NCBI GenBank assembly: GCA_028704555.1
Contig: JAQWFD010000013.1
Span: 1 to 64,000 of the forward strand
DNA length: 64,000 nucleotides
Reading direction: 5' to 3'
Source: Desulfobacterales bacterium
GTDB taxonomy: Bacteria > Desulfobacterota > Desulfobacteria > Desulfobacterales > JAQWFD01
Shown: in pieces, positions 16,426-26,389 of the stretch
Layout: every line of letters begins with the position of its first letter
Position numbering within the stretch: the first letter of the stretch is position 1
Made by a program: the position numbers and the translations under genes
Notes under the pieces: generated by a model
Told to the model about the DNA's origin: nothing
What the model saw: the letters and a program-made list of their open reading frames with translations, nothing else
Database searches by the model: none

Positions 16426-16679
16426 GGGCTTGATCATAACTGCGGCCACCATGTCACGGGGTCCGTCCCGCCCATTGCCGGCTTCTCCAGCACGATCCGG
16501 GGGATGCCGGGCCCATGAAGCTAAAGCGCAAAAACTCGGCACGCCTCAAACAGTTTGCGCTTTTTAACGCTTCATGGCCCCGACATCTTTTCCCCGGATC
16601 GCGCCATGTCGTACGCCGGCAACCGGCGGGACGCAGAGGCTACGCACAGCAAAATATGGCCGCAGTTATGATCAAGCCC
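16426..16679 (+). mobile_element. 254-bp TIR element, copy B (non-autonomous, MITE-like)
   Basis: It has 23-bp perfect inverted repeats identical to those of copy A (16426-16448 and 16657-16679). It is flanked by the exact 8-bp duplication GTCCTGTC at 16418-16425 and 16680-16687. The length equals copy A and the two differ at about nine sites by hand count, so they moved fairly recently. It has no coding capacity. It sits in the gap upstream of the secretion operon, about 280 bp before gspG. Confidence 0.93.
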
Positions 16680-16687
16680 GTCCTGTC

Positions 16688-16958
16688 ATTTCTGCGGGCA
16701 GCGGCCAGGGGGGGGTGAAGCTGGTTTTTTAACCGATGAAAGGCGATACCGCTTCGAAATTGATCCGGGGGCGGCCGGCGCATCCGGTTCGATATGGCCG
16801 ATCGGCGGCAGATCGAATTGATTTATTTGTCAGCAGTTTGCTTTCGCGAAAGGGATGTGGTATTTTTTGTCATTGGAACATGAATTTGAAATTGAGCGAC
16901 GATTTGTTGATAGTTCAGCAAAAGATCAGGTAAAAGGCATTTAAATACACACGGAGGT
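16688..16958. other. leader region upstream of gspG
   Basis: About 270 bp between element B and gspG with no gene seen. An ACGGAGG ribosome-binding site lies at about 16950. The operon promoter is presumably here but no strong hexamers stood out. Confidence 0.4.
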
Positions 16959-17417
16959 ATGATGAAATACAATATATTCCGCAGATCGATCCGCCAGGGG
17001 GGCTTTACCCTGATCGAGTTGATGGTGGTGATTGTCATATTGGGGATTCTGGCCGGGTTAATCATTCCCAGAATCATGGGGCGTCCCGAAGAGGCAAAAC
17101 AATTGAAGGCGAAAATGCAGATCGAAAGCATTGAAACCGCGCTTAAACTATACAAACTTGACACCGGTACTTATCCCTCAACGGAGCAGGGGCTCCAGGC
17201 CCTGGTCGAAATACCGGATACGGAACCGGTCCCGGCAAAATGGCGTAAAGGTGGATATCTCGAAAAAGGCAGACTTCCCAAAGATCCATGGGGATATGAG
17301 TTTGTATATTTGAGCCCGGGAATTCATGACGATGTTGATATTATGTCATACGGCGCTGACGGGGTTCCCGGCGGAGAAGATAAAAATCAGGATATCAACA
17401 GCTGGGAAATTGAATAA
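16959..17417 (+). CDS. gspG: type II secretion major pseudopilin GspG
   Basis: GspG polymerises into the periplasmic pseudopilus that pushes folded exoproteins through the outer-membrane secretin. The class III signal is clear: GGFTLIELMVVIVILGILAG, cut between G and F by prepilin peptidase, with Glu at +5. The C-terminal part has LDTGTYPSTEQGLQAL and DPWGYEFVYLSPG, the calcium-site region of GspG. Its 152 residues fit. It is the first gene of the operon gspG-H-I-J-K-L-M-N-C-D-E. Confidence 0.97.
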   Translation: MMKYNIFRRSIRQGGFTLIELMVVIVILGILAGLIIPRIMGRPEEAKQLKAKMQIESIETALKLYKLDTGTYPSTEQGLQALVEIPDTEPVPAKWRKGGYLEKGRLPKDPWGYEFVYLSPGIHDDVDIMSYGADGVPGGEDKNQDINSWEIE

Positions 17418-17428
17418 GAGACATCTTC

Positions 17429-17950
17429 GTGCCCATGATCAACGATCTCGTCGATAACCGGGGGGGATATACCCTGATAGAACTCATCGTGGTGGTAGCC
17501 GTCATGAGCATGGTGCTTTTTTTTACCGTTCCCCGATTTCAGAAAACGGTTTTTGTCAGCGATACCAAACAACTTTCCCAGTGGTTGATCGTAAATGTGA
17601 AAGCGTTGAAAGAGCGCGCTGTCCGGGATCAGAAAAATTATCGGCTGCATATCAATATGACCGACAGTCTTCTGTGGATCACCCATGATGAGATGTCTGA
17701 GGAAGCGGCCGATGAGGCGCAACGCGGTGCCTATCAACTGCCTTCAGGGGTGAAGGTTCTGGACGTGGAGTATCCGGGCCAGTTCAGGGTGGATTCCGGC
17801 AGTGCCGTTATCCGGTTTTACAAAAAAGGGTATTCCGAAAGGGCATTGATTCATGTCGCAGATGAAGATGATAACCGCGTTTCTTATCACATCGAGCCTT
17901 TTCTCTCCAGAATCGGCATAACCCCGGATGATGTCGGATTTGAGGGATGA
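17429..17950 (+). CDS. gspH: type II secretion minor pseudopilin GspH
   Basis: The prepilin signal GGYTLIELIVVVAVMSMVLF (Gly, then Tyr at +1, Glu at +5) begins near residue 12, followed by a beta-rich domain. Length 173 and position after gspG identify it as GspH, a tip pseudopilin. Start GTG 17429 or ATG 17435. The stop overlaps the next ATG by four bases. Confidence 0.88.
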   Translation: MPMINDLVDNRGGYTLIELIVVVAVMSMVLFFTVPRFQKTVFVSDTKQLSQWLIVNVKALKERAVRDQKNYRLHINMTDSLLWITHDEMSEEAADEAQRGAYQLPSGVKVLDVEYPGQFRVDSGSAVIRFYKKGYSERALIHVADEDDNRVSYHIEPFLSRIGITPDDVGFEG

Positions 17951-18444
17951 GGGATATGACAACCAAATCCGGTGCTGACTGTAAACCGCTCATGATTTTT
18001 CCCGGCGATTATCACAGGGGGGCAGGGGGGGGGAGCATTGGCCGTCGGTATCGATTGATACGTTCATGTGCCGGCTTTACCTTGATGGAGGTCATGGTGG
18101 CGGTATCCATTATTGCCATAGTGCTGGTCAGTGTATTCCGGATGCATGCGCAGAGTATCTCGATGAATCAATCCGTACAGTTTTATACAACGGCGCCCCA
18201 GCTGGCCCAGGCAAAAATGTCGGAACTGGAGAGAACCGTGACCGACAGCGGGGCGGAACAATCCGGCAGTTTCGGAGACCGGTTTGACGGCTATGTCTGG
18301 AAGGCATCCATACAGGAGGTGGAATCAGAGCCCCTCGGCAGTATTGCAGGGGATCTGAAACGTATCGATCTATCGGTGTCGTACCGCGATGACCAATTGG
18401 TGTATCTTCTTCGAAATTATGTGATGGCCCGTGATGAGCAATAG
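17947..18444 (+). CDS. gspI: type II secretion minor pseudopilin GspI
   Basis: A long basic leader of about 42 residues precedes CAGFTLMEVMVAVSIIAIVL, the prepilin cleavage signal with Glu at +5. GspI with GspJ and GspK forms the pseudopilus tip. The leader is unusually long, so translation may begin downstream, although the four-base overlap with gspH (ATGA) favours 17947. The body of about 120 residues, and its position, fit GspI. Confidence 0.88.
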   Translation: MRDMTTKSGADCKPLMIFPGDYHRGAGGGSIGRRYRLIRSCAGFTLMEVMVAVSIIAIVLVSVFRMHAQSISMNQSVQFYTTAPQLAQAKMSELERTVTDSGAEQSGSFGDRFDGYVWKASIQEVESEPLGSIAGDLKRIDLSVSYRDDQLVYLLRNYVMARDEQ

Positions 18445-19158
18445 GTGGATTTACACATGTTGTCCGGCAGATATGCCATGAAAACACATCCCCGCTCCGG
18501 CGGTTTTACCCTGTTGGAAATTTTGATCGCAATGTTTATCTTTGCGATCGTGATCAGCGTGCTGTTCGGTTCGTATCGGGCCGTTTTTATGGATATCGGG
18601 TCCATCACCCGTGGCGGTGACTATTATGAGATGGCAAAAGACTGTATAAACCGGATAACTCTGGACCTGCAGTCCACATACGTGAGCTTCCGCCCGCAAT
18701 ACAGTCCGCCGGACATCGATGATGATCCTGATCCTTATCGGATTGAGGGTAAAATATCATCCATCGGGGGCAATGATTTTTCCAGCCTTCGGTTTGCGGC
18801 GGATTCACATATCGGATTTGAACGGCCACCGCTGCAGGGGATCGCTCAAATCGTCTATTATGTTCAGGACCGTGGCCCGGGACAGTATGTGCTGAGACGC
18901 TCAGACAGCCTCTATCCTTATGACCCCTTTGAAGAGAACAAAAACGATCCGGTGCTGTGTGATCATGTCCTGTCGCTGTCATTCACCTATTATGATCAGG
19001 ACGGCGAATCGTACGACAGCTGGGATTCAGACTCGGACGATGTCGGTTTTTCCACACCCGGGGCGATCGGCATTCGTCTTGAAATAGGCGATGCTGATTT
19101 TTCGCGGGAATTTGAGACGGTCGTAACCCTTCCGGTGTATCGGCCCGAGAAGAAATAA
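18445..19158 (+). CDS. gspJ: type II secretion minor pseudopilin GspJ
   Basis: The prepilin signal GGFTLLEILIAMFIFAIVIS occurs after a short leader, and the 200-residue beta-rich remainder ends in the GIRLEIGDADFSREFETVV region typical of GspJ. GTG 18445 follows the gspI stop directly; ATG 18457 or ATG 18478 would give shorter leaders more typical of prepilins. It is part of the tip complex with GspI and GspK. Confidence 0.9.
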   Translation: MDLHMLSGRYAMKTHPRSGGFTLLEILIAMFIFAIVISVLFGSYRAVFMDIGSITRGGDYYEMAKDCINRITLDLQSTYVSFRPQYSPPDIDDDPDPYRIEGKISSIGGNDFSSLRFAADSHIGFERPPLQGIAQIVYYVQDRGPGQYVLRRSDSLYPYDPFEENKNDPVLCDHVLSLSFTYYDQDGESYDSWDSDSDDVGFSTPGAIGIRLEIGDADFSREFETVVTLPVYRPEKK

Positions 19159-19162
19159 GACA

Positions 19163-20245
19163 ATGGTAAAGATCGTATCTATCATAAGGCCGAATCGGGG
19201 GATGGCGCTTCTCATCACCATCACCGTCATCACCCTGATGATGGTGACCACCATCGAGGTAAACCGCAGAGTACGTTCAAACGTCATCTCAACTGCGGGG
19301 ACCCGGGATCGGGTTACCCTCTCTTATATGGCTTCATCCGGGATACATGCGGCCATGGCCATGCTGATCAAAGACAGGAACGATTCGGATACGGATTCGT
19401 TGCAGGAAGACTGGGCCAACCCTGAGAAAGTCGCTGAGGTCATGGGAGACATTCCGTTTGAAAGCGGCCGGGTATCGGTTGAAATCATCGATGAAATGGG
19501 TAAAATTCAGGTGAATTCACTGGTCGATTTTCCCGAAGGGCGCGCGTTTAATGAGGCCCAGCATCAGTTGTGGGAAAATTTTATCGCTTTTTTCAAACTT
19601 CTGGATGATGAGCAATTCCAGGATATCGAGCCATCCACTATTTTGAATTCAACCAAGGACTGGATCGATTCCGGAGACGACGATGCCGTAACCGGCTTAA
19701 GCGGCGCAGAATCCGATTATTATCAGGGACTGGAACCGCCGTATTCGTGCCGGAATGCGCCGTTTGATCATTTAGGAGAGCTGGCCCGGGTAAAAGGGGT
19801 TACGGCTGATCTGTTTGATGGCGTGGGCGGCGAGAGCGGAATATCGTCTTATCTGACAGTTTACGGCGTGTCAGCCACCGCGGAAAACAAGTTTACCTAC
19901 AAAGGCAAAATTAATATCAACACTGCGTCCTTGCCGGTCATCGCTGCCCTGCTGCCGCCCGGTGACGCAATTTTTGCTCAGCCCATCGATGAGTACCGGC
20001 TTGAAAAGGCAGATGAAACTTATATTTACAATCTTTCAAGTCCGACATGGTACAAGGATGTCCCGGGGTTGAGTGATGTGACAATCAAAGCGGATCTGAT
20101 TACGACATCAAGCGATATATTCCGTATCCGGTCGGTTTCTACCCTCGATGACATGTCCATGACGGTAACTGCTGTTGTTCAAAGGGCAAAACAGGCAAAA
20201 ACCGGCAAATGGACATGCAGCGTGTTGTGCTGGCAGCCGGAATGA
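19163..20245 (+). CDS. gspK: type II secretion pseudopilin-tip protein GspK
   Basis: GspK caps the pseudopilus. The N-terminus RGMALLITITVITLMMVTTI has the cleaved Gly but lacks Glu at +5, as is normal for GspK. KININTASLPVIAALLP is the helix-hairpin-like segment of the large alpha domain, and FESGRVSVEIIDEMGKIQVN is another family mark. 360 residues. It begins 4 bp after gspJ. Confidence 0.93.
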   Translation: MVKIVSIIRPNRGMALLITITVITLMMVTTIEVNRRVRSNVISTAGTRDRVTLSYMASSGIHAAMAMLIKDRNDSDTDSLQEDWANPEKVAEVMGDIPFESGRVSVEIIDEMGKIQVNSLVDFPEGRAFNEAQHQLWENFIAFFKLLDDEQFQDIEPSTILNSTKDWIDSGDDDAVTGLSGAESDYYQGLEPPYSCRNAPFDHLGELARVKGVTADLFDGVGGESGISSYLTVYGVSATAENKFTYKGKININTASLPVIAALLPPGDAIFAQPIDEYRLEKADETYIYNLSSPTWYKDVPGLSDVTIKADLITTSSDIFRIRSVSTLDDMSMTVTAVVQRAKQAKTGKWTCSVLCWQPE

Positions 20246-20361
20246 CATATAACATATTCTGTCTGTCCAATTAAACCGGTGATGCTTTCGGCCTTTCTGC
20301 GAAAGGTTGAGCCGAATGCAGCCGGCAGATGAGTCATAAAACCGTCAAGGTTGAATTATTT

Positions 20362-21819
20362 ATGAGCCGATCCATATTAGCAATTGATATTCGGGAAAAT
20401 GGCATAGCGGCCGTTCAGGTGAAAAAGACCATGAAGGAAAGCTGGATAGAAAACTGCCTTTACATTCCCGTAACAGAAAGCGTAACAGAGCCCGGCGACT
20501 GGATTGATCGCGTAAGAAAGGGGCTGGAACAGCTGGCAGAGAAAATTGATGTGCAAGCCTGCCGGTGTATCGCCTCGTTTCCGGCGGTCCGGGTTTCATT
20601 TCGAAATATGCAGGTCCCTTTCAAAGAACCTAAAAAAATTCGTCAGATACTGCCGTTTGAGTTGGAACCGCATTTGGCTCTGCCAATGGATGAGCAGCTG
20701 ATGGATTTTATTCCGATTCATACTACGGGCGAGCAAACGGATTTAATTGCGGCTGTTCTGCAAAAATCCGAGTTCAAGTCCTTTCTGGACGCCTTTACCG
20801 AAAATAAAATAGATCCTGAAACCATTACCATCGGGGGATATCCTGTCGCTCTGAGCCTGATCAATAACCCGGATTCTCTTGAAACCTGGCTGCTGGCTGA
20901 TGTCGATTCACACCAGGCGACCCTGTTTTTAATTGTGTCGGGTCGAATATCGCTTATCCGGTCATTTTCGCTTGGCCCGGATCTGTTCAATGGCCCAAAC
21001 TCCCTTTGCGACAATATCCTCAGAACCGTATCGGCCTTTGAAGATGCATGCGGCACGGATTTAGTGGTGGAAACCGTCTTTATTACCGGAAGCGGTCTGC
21101 CTGAAACCGCTGTTGAGCAAGAGCTGGCACCGGTTCTGGAACTCCCGGTAACGCGGTTGAATTTGTTGGATATGGCCGGTATGGCAGTGCCTGATCAATC
21201 CGATCATATCTGGAAAAGCGATGTGATGGACAATGCGCTCGCGCTGGCCCTGACCGAAGTCAATGCCATTGACTGCCTGAATTTCAGAAAGGATACGTTT
21301 TCAGTCAAAAAGCAATGGACGGGAAATCGCAAACTAATTATCACAACCGGGTTGATCGCCGTAATGGCGGTGTGCCTGGGACTATTCAGTATCGCTGTCG
21401 ATACCTGGCAGCTGAAGCAGCAGGTCAATGCGGTCGATGAACGTCTGGCAGACAAATTCCGGGCATCATTTCCCGAGGTAACGCGTATTGTCGATCCGGT
21501 GCATCAGATGCATGCTCATATCAAGGAAATGGAGAAAACGTCATTGTTTTCCGTTCAGACCGGATCAACCCAACCGGTCATCGATATTATTTATGAAATC
21601 AGCAGCCTCATTCCCAGACAAATTGACGTGGATCTGGATCGTATGGTGATCGATGAGGAAAGTGTCATGATTTCCGGACAAACCGATACGTTCAATTCGA
21701 TCGATGATGTCAAAAATCGGCTCGAACAGTCGGATATGTTTAAAACCGTAACGATCAGCTCGGCCAATATGGACAGAACCGATAACCGGGTCCGGTTTAA
21801 ACTCAAGGTAATTCTGTAA
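20362..21819 (+). CDS. gspL: type II secretion GspL (PilM-PilN-type assembly protein)
   Basis: GspL links the cytoplasmic ATPase GspE to the inner-membrane platform. The first 330 residues have an actin-like PilM fold (ILAIDIRENGIAAVQVKK at the start and ILPFELEPHLALP), then one membrane span, LIITTGLIAVMAVCLGLFSI, and a periplasmic PilN-like coil and ferredoxin-like domain. ATG 20362, with AAGGTTG upstream, is chosen over 20329. It follows gspK after an 84- to 116-bp gap, the largest internal gap in the operon's first half. Confidence 0.88.
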   Translation: MSRSILAIDIRENGIAAVQVKKTMKESWIENCLYIPVTESVTEPGDWIDRVRKGLEQLAEKIDVQACRCIASFPAVRVSFRNMQVPFKEPKKIRQILPFELEPHLALPMDEQLMDFIPIHTTGEQTDLIAAVLQKSEFKSFLDAFTENKIDPETITIGGYPVALSLINNPDSLETWLLADVDSHQATLFLIVSGRISLIRSFSLGPDLFNGPNSLCDNILRTVSAFEDACGTDLVVETVFITGSGLPETAVEQELAPVLELPVTRLNLLDMAGMAVPDQSDHIWKSDVMDNALALALTEVNAIDCLNFRKDTFSVKKQWTGNRKLIITTGLIAVMAVCLGLFSIAVDTWQLKQQVNAVDERLADKFRASFPEVTRIVDPVHQMHAHIKEMEKTSLFSVQTGSTQPVIDIIYEISSLIPRQIDVDLDRMVIDEESVMISGQTDTFNSIDDVKNRLEQSDMFKTVTISSANMDRTDNRVRFKLKVIL

Positions 21820-21841
21820 GGATTTTGAAAGGGTTGTATGA

Positions 21842-22369
21842 ATGGCAATTAAACTCAGCAACCGTGAAAGATATTCCATCGCGGCCGCGGTAGCCTGTAT
21901 CCTTGTTTTTGCTTTCATCCAGTGGGGTGTGGTTCCATTGATTGATGGAAAAAGGCAACTGCAGCGGGTGTTGCAGGTGAAAACCGGGATGCTGGATGAA
22001 ATGGCTGATCTGACGGTAAAATATGATTCGATTCGGAGAGAATCCGAACGGATCACGTTGCGGTTCAGTGACAGAGACAAGGGGTTTGCCCTGTTTCCCT
22101 TCCTGGACCGGCTGGCGGGTGAGGCCGGAATTAAAGATAAAATCGTCTATATGAAGCCGTCCAGGATCGATATTAAAAACAGTCCGTATAAACTGTCTTC
22201 AGTTGAGATGAAACTTCAGGGCATCACGCTCAATCAATTGATGGCATATCTGTACAGCATTGAAACATCCAAAAATATGGTCGGCATTAAACGGATCTCC
22301 ATATCAAAGGAAGGAAAGCAGAACCAGCTGCTGACTGCCGTGCTCCAGGCTGAAACCGCGGAAGAATAG
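21842..22369 (+). CDS. gspM: type II secretion GspM
   Basis: The 175-residue bitopic protein has one N-terminal membrane span (SIAAAVACILVFAFIQWGVV), then a periplasmic coiled coil and a small alpha-beta domain. Topology, size and position directly after gspL fit GspM, which binds GspL. AAAGGG precedes the start. Confidence 0.82.
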   Translation: MAIKLSNRERYSIAAAVACILVFAFIQWGVVPLIDGKRQLQRVLQVKTGMLDEMADLTVKYDSIRRESERITLRFSDRDKGFALFPFLDRLAGEAGIKDKIVYMKPSRIDIKNSPYKLSSVEMKLQGITLNQLMAYLYSIETSKNMVGIKRISISKEGKQNQLLTAVLQAETAEE

Positions 22370-22372
22370 TCT

Positions 22373-23260
22373 GTGCCTATGAACCGTTCAAAAAAGTGGC
22401 TATTGTATCTGATTGTGCTGATGGTATCGGCGGCTTTTTTCCTTTACCATTTGTTTCCGGCAGATGCCGTGGGGCAATACCTGGTGTCGGAATTGAACCG
22501 GGCTGTCCCCGCAGTTCGGGTGACAGCCGATACCGTTAAACTGAAGCCGGTGTTTCCCCTTGGACTGAAACTTGAAGGCGTCGGGGTGAATTATCTCGGT
22601 AAAGCCGCGTTTTATGCCGAAACCATGGTGGTGCGGCCCGATCTATTGTCATTGCTGAGCCATACGGTTAACGTTTCGTTTGCCGGTGCGGCCGCAAAAG
22701 GAGTGTTCAAAGGCATGGCCCGGGTACCCCGTGCCAAAGGGGATGGCCTGCTGTCAGTCGATGTCGATCTGGACAGAATCCGGATCGAGGATATCCCTGC
22801 CGTGTATGAGTTCATCCGGCAGGATGTGGCCGGCAGCCTGAACGGGCAGGTAACCTTTACCCGCGCAAATGTCGGGGGAACAGCAAACGGCAGGGCGCAT
22901 CTGGTATTGTCGGATTGCACCATCCAGCTTCAGACGCCGTTAATCCCGCTGAATTCGGTGGCGTTCAACTCTATTGAAACCGACATCACCATCGAAGCCG
23001 AACGCCTTGAAATCAAGCGATGTGATCTCAGGGGTAACCAGCTGGACGCTGATTTCACCGGTTCGGTCGTCATGATGAAACCGGCCGGCAAAAGCGTTTT
23101 AAACCTCAGGGGCAGCATGAAACCTCATCCGTTGCTGCTGGCCGGTATCCGAATCATGTTTCCGGTCGATTCACTGTCTGAAAACCGGTCAGGAGGCGAA
23201 ATTCCTGTCAGGGTCCGCGGTACGCTGGACAGCCCCGGTGTTTCCTTTCCAAGACAATGA
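22373..23260 (+). CDS. gspN: type II secretion GspN
   Basis: The protein of about 295 residues has an N-terminal membrane anchor (WLLYLIVLMVSAAFFLYHLF) and a periplasmic, beta-rich body of AsmA-like character containing PVFPLGLKLEGV and LLSVDVDLDRIRIEDIP. This fits GspN, an accessory inner-membrane component present in only some systems. GTG 22373 or ATG 22379 may start it; it begins 3 bp after the gspM stop. Confidence 0.83.
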   Translation: MPMNRSKKWLLYLIVLMVSAAFFLYHLFPADAVGQYLVSELNRAVPAVRVTADTVKLKPVFPLGLKLEGVGVNYLGKAAFYAETMVVRPDLLSLLSHTVNVSFAGAAAKGVFKGMARVPRAKGDGLLSVDVDLDRIRIEDIPAVYEFIRQDVAGSLNGQVTFTRANVGGTANGRAHLVLSDCTIQLQTPLIPLNSVAFNSIETDITIEAERLEIKRCDLRGNQLDADFTGSVVMMKPAGKSVLNLRGSMKPHPLLLAGIRIMFPVDSLSENRSGGEIPVRVRGTLDSPGVSFPRQ

Positions 23261-23302
23261 TAACGGAATTAACATTTACACTGCGGTATTGATGAAAATT
23301 AT

Positions 23303-24157
23303 ATGAAACGATACTTTATTATTATTAATATGTTTCTGATTATGTCGGGGGTATATTTTGGCGTCAAAGCGCTTTATTCCATTATGGCTTTTCGGCTCGA
23401 CAGCGGCGTTACGGTTCAGCAGACCCCCGGGGAGCAGGCGGTGGTTGAGGAACGCCAGTATCCGCCATTGTCGGACTATAAGACCGTGATGGACAGGAAT
23501 TTATTTAACATCACGCAGACGGGTGAAACGGCGGCTTCCGCGGTAACGGTCGATCTTGCAACGCTTGAAAAAACCGACCTGGCGTTAAAATTATGGGGAA
23601 CCGTAACCGGTGACCGGAAAAAAGCATATGCGGTGATAGAAGAGGTGAAGAGCCGGGAACAGAATCTGTATCGGACCGGCGATACCATTCAGGACACCTC
23701 GGCATCCGTGAAGATGATTCTCAGGGGAAAAGTGATTCTGACCGCTGACGGGAAGGATGAAATTCTGGAAATGGAAGATACGGTTACCGAAAAATCCGGT
23801 AAGCTACCGGATCGAAGCGCGGCGGTAACCGGAAATACCCAGTCGGTCGATTTGGCGCGATCCTCGATTATGGACGCTGTCAGCAATCTTAATCAGCTGA
23901 TGCAGCAGGCCAGGCTGCGTCCGTATTTCAGGCGGGGAATACCCGAAGGCCTGGTACTCAGCAACATTAAACCCGATTCGATTTTTAATCAGATGCAATT
24001 GAAAAACGGTGACATCATTACCGGCGTTGATGGACGGGATATCAAGAGTGTCGATGATGCCCTGAAGATGTATGACAGTCTGAAATCATCTTCAAGCGTT
24101 GCGCTCAAAATCAACCGTAGAGGAAAGGTTCAGACCATAAACTACACCATTCAATAG
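23303..24157 (+). CDS. gspC: type II secretion GspC
   Basis: GspC joins the inner-membrane platform to the secretin. One N-terminal span (IIINMFLIMSGVYFGVKALY) is followed by the homology region around residues 60-160 (DYKTVMDRNLFNI, LALKLWGTVTGD, with its beta strands) and a C-terminal PDZ domain with NGDIITGVDGRDIKSVDDAL. Its 284 residues are normal. gspD follows it. Confidence 0.92.
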   Translation: MKRYFIIINMFLIMSGVYFGVKALYSIMAFRLDSGVTVQQTPGEQAVVEERQYPPLSDYKTVMDRNLFNITQTGETAASAVTVDLATLEKTDLALKLWGTVTGDRKKAYAVIEEVKSREQNLYRTGDTIQDTSASVKMILRGKVILTADGKDEILEMEDTVTEKSGKLPDRSAAVTGNTQSVDLARSSIMDAVSNLNQLMQQARLRPYFRRGIPEGLVLSNIKPDSIFNQMQLKNGDIITGVDGRDIKSVDDALKMYDSLKSSSSVALKINRRGKVQTINYTIQ

Positions 24158-24279
24158 ACAGAATGTCACAGGATAGATTTACTCATGCATTCCGGGATGA
24201 AAAGTCCATGGATGCTGGGAAGCGAGCATATTTGAATAAAACTTATTTAACTTATACGGAGATCAGACAGTTGAATTCC

Positions 24280-26292
24280 ATGAAACTATACGCCAAAACT
24301 TTAAAACAGATCCGGTTCTGGATGTGGCTATCGATTGTTGCGATCATAATGACCCACGGCTCGGCGGCCTTTGCCCAAAACCGGTCCGCAGCGCCCGCCG
24401 GCTCAACTCCTGCCGCCGCTGCCCAGCGGTTTGTATCGATTGATTTTAACGATGTCGATATCAGCGTATTCATTAAATTTGTCAGTGAGCTGACCGGAAA
24501 GAATTTTGTGGTCGATAACCGGGTCAGGGGGAAGGTGACCATTATTTCGCCTACCAAGATATCCGTTGATGAAGCGTACAAGGTGTTTGAATCGGTATTG
24601 GAGGTTCATGGGTTTGCAACGGTGCAGGCCGGTGAAATTACCAAAATCGTTCCGGCGCCGGAGGCCCGGACAAAGAACATTCAAACGCTGATTAAGCAGG
24701 ATGCCGTTTCTCCCGAGGATAGGGTCGTGACCCGGCTGATTCCGCTGACTTATGCCGATCCGGACGAACTCAAACGTCTGTTTGCCCCCCTGATTTCAAA
24801 AAACAGCGTGATGCTGTCCTATCCTCCGACCAACATGCTCATCGTCACGGATGTGTCGTCCAATATCAACCGCCTGCTTCGCATAATGAAAGTGATTGAT
24901 GTAACCGGCATCGGGCAGGAGGTTTCCGTTATTCCGCTTGAATACTCGGAGGCGGCTAATCTGGTCAAAGTCCTGACCACGGTGTTTGCGCCGGCCCAAG
25001 CGGTCAAAAAGGGGATATCGGAAACGGAAATAAGGTTTGTCGCTGACGAGCGCACCAATACGATTGTGCTCAAGGCCAGCGAAGTAGATTCTGCAAGGGT
25101 CAAATCGCTCATCACAATGCTGGATAAGGAAACCCCTCGGGGTACGGAAAAAATCCGGGTTTATTACCTGGAAAACGCCATAGCCGAAGATCTGGCCGAA
25201 GTGCTCCAGGATCTTCCCACGAAAAAAAGCGCGGATACCAAGGGCAAACCGACAACCCCGGTGGTGTCCGAAAATGTCCGGATCAGTGCGGATAAAGCCA
25301 CCAACAGCCTGATCATCATGGCAGAAAAGGAAGACTATCAGGTGCTTGAGGAGGTGATCAAAAAACTCGATATACCGAGGGCCATGGTTTATATTGAATC
25401 GTTGATCATGGAAGTCAATATGGATAAGAGTTTTGATGTCGGTACCGATTGGCGGGTATTGGCTGATACAACAGTCAATGGTGGCTCTGGCGTTTCAGGT
25501 GGCGGATTTGGTTCTGTTGATGTCACAGATTTGTCAACAGCCGATGGGTTCTCGTTGGGAATCGTAAGCGGGGCGCTTGATATCGTCGTTGATGGTGTAT
25601 CTGTTACCCTTCCTAATATCGGAGCGATTATAAATGCGTTTAAATCTGACACTGATGTCAATATCTTGTCAACACCACAAGTTTTGACAACAGATCATGA
25701 GGAGGCGACCATCATTATCGGCAAGAACATACCGTATCAGACCCAGTCGGCGGCTGACAGTGGCGTTGAAACTTACAGCTCATATGAATACAAAGATGTC
25801 GGTATCACGCTGAAGATTACCCCGCATATCACCAAGGATCGGTTTGTCCGTCTCGTTATATCTCAGGAAGTTACCAAGTTGGTTTCTGATATCAGCACCT
25901 CAGATCGCCCCACGACGTTAAAACGGACCGTTGACACGACGGTCATTGTCCAGGACAAAAATACGGTTGTTATCGGCGGCCTGATTGACGATTCCGTCAG
26001 CAATACCACCGATACAGTGCCATGCCTCGGGCAGATCCCCCTGTTGGGATGGGCCTTTAAATCCATGTCAAACACAAGAGAGAAAACCAACCTGTATGTG
26101 TTTCTGACGCCGCATGTCATCAAAAATCCTGCTGAAGCCCGTGAAATATATTTAAATAAGAAAGAGCAGATCGATAAATTGCAAGAGGGTCAGATCAAGA
26201 TGTACAGGGAAAAGAATGAACCTGACCCGGATCAGATGCAGCCGGATGCAGCAGCGCCCGAAAGTTTACCGTCTGAAACGACGGCACAATGA
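24280..26292 (+). CDS. gspD: type II secretion outer-membrane secretin GspD
   Basis: GspD forms the outer-membrane gate. After a signal peptide (FWMWLSIVAIIMTHGSAAFA) come the N0 domain (FNDVDISVFIKFVSELTGKN), N1-N3 repeats (YADPDELKRLFAPL, LEYSEAANLVKVL, YLENAIAEDLAEVL) and the secretin core with NILSTPQVLTTDHEEA and VVIGGLIDDS. ATG 24280 is taken because it places the signal peptide at the N-terminus. TTG 24271 has GGAG nine bases upstream and may be the true start; ATG 24163 would add a soluble extension before the signal peptide. A C-terminal acidic, proline-rich tail follows the pore domain. Confidence 0.95.
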   Translation: MKLYAKTLKQIRFWMWLSIVAIIMTHGSAAFAQNRSAAPAGSTPAAAAQRFVSIDFNDVDISVFIKFVSELTGKNFVVDNRVRGKVTIISPTKISVDEAYKVFESVLEVHGFATVQAGEITKIVPAPEARTKNIQTLIKQDAVSPEDRVVTRLIPLTYADPDELKRLFAPLISKNSVMLSYPPTNMLIVTDVSSNINRLLRIMKVIDVTGIGQEVSVIPLEYSEAANLVKVLTTVFAPAQAVKKGISETEIRFVADERTNTIVLKASEVDSARVKSLITMLDKETPRGTEKIRVYYLENAIAEDLAEVLQDLPTKKSADTKGKPTTPVVSENVRISADKATNSLIIMAEKEDYQVLEEVIKKLDIPRAMVYIESLIMEVNMDKSFDVGTDWRVLADTTVNGGSGVSGGGFGSVDVTDLSTADGFSLGIVSGALDIVVDGVSVTLPNIGAIINAFKSDTDVNILSTPQVLTTDHEEATIIIGKNIPYQTQSAADSGVETYSSYEYKDVGITLKITPHITKDRFVRLVISQEVTKLVSDISTSDRPTTLKRTVDTTVIVQDKNTVVIGGLIDDSVSNTTDTVPCLGQIPLLGWAFKSMSNTREKTNLYVFLTPHVIKNPAEAREIYLNKKEQIDKLQEGQIKMYREKNEPDPDQMQPDAAAPESLPSETTAQ

Positions 26293-26389
26293 TCGACCCG
26301 CCGGGCGAGTTATCCCTTTGGATATTTTGTGTGGGGCATCGGCCAATGATATCCAATCCACATTCAAGTGAAATTAACTGCATATAGGT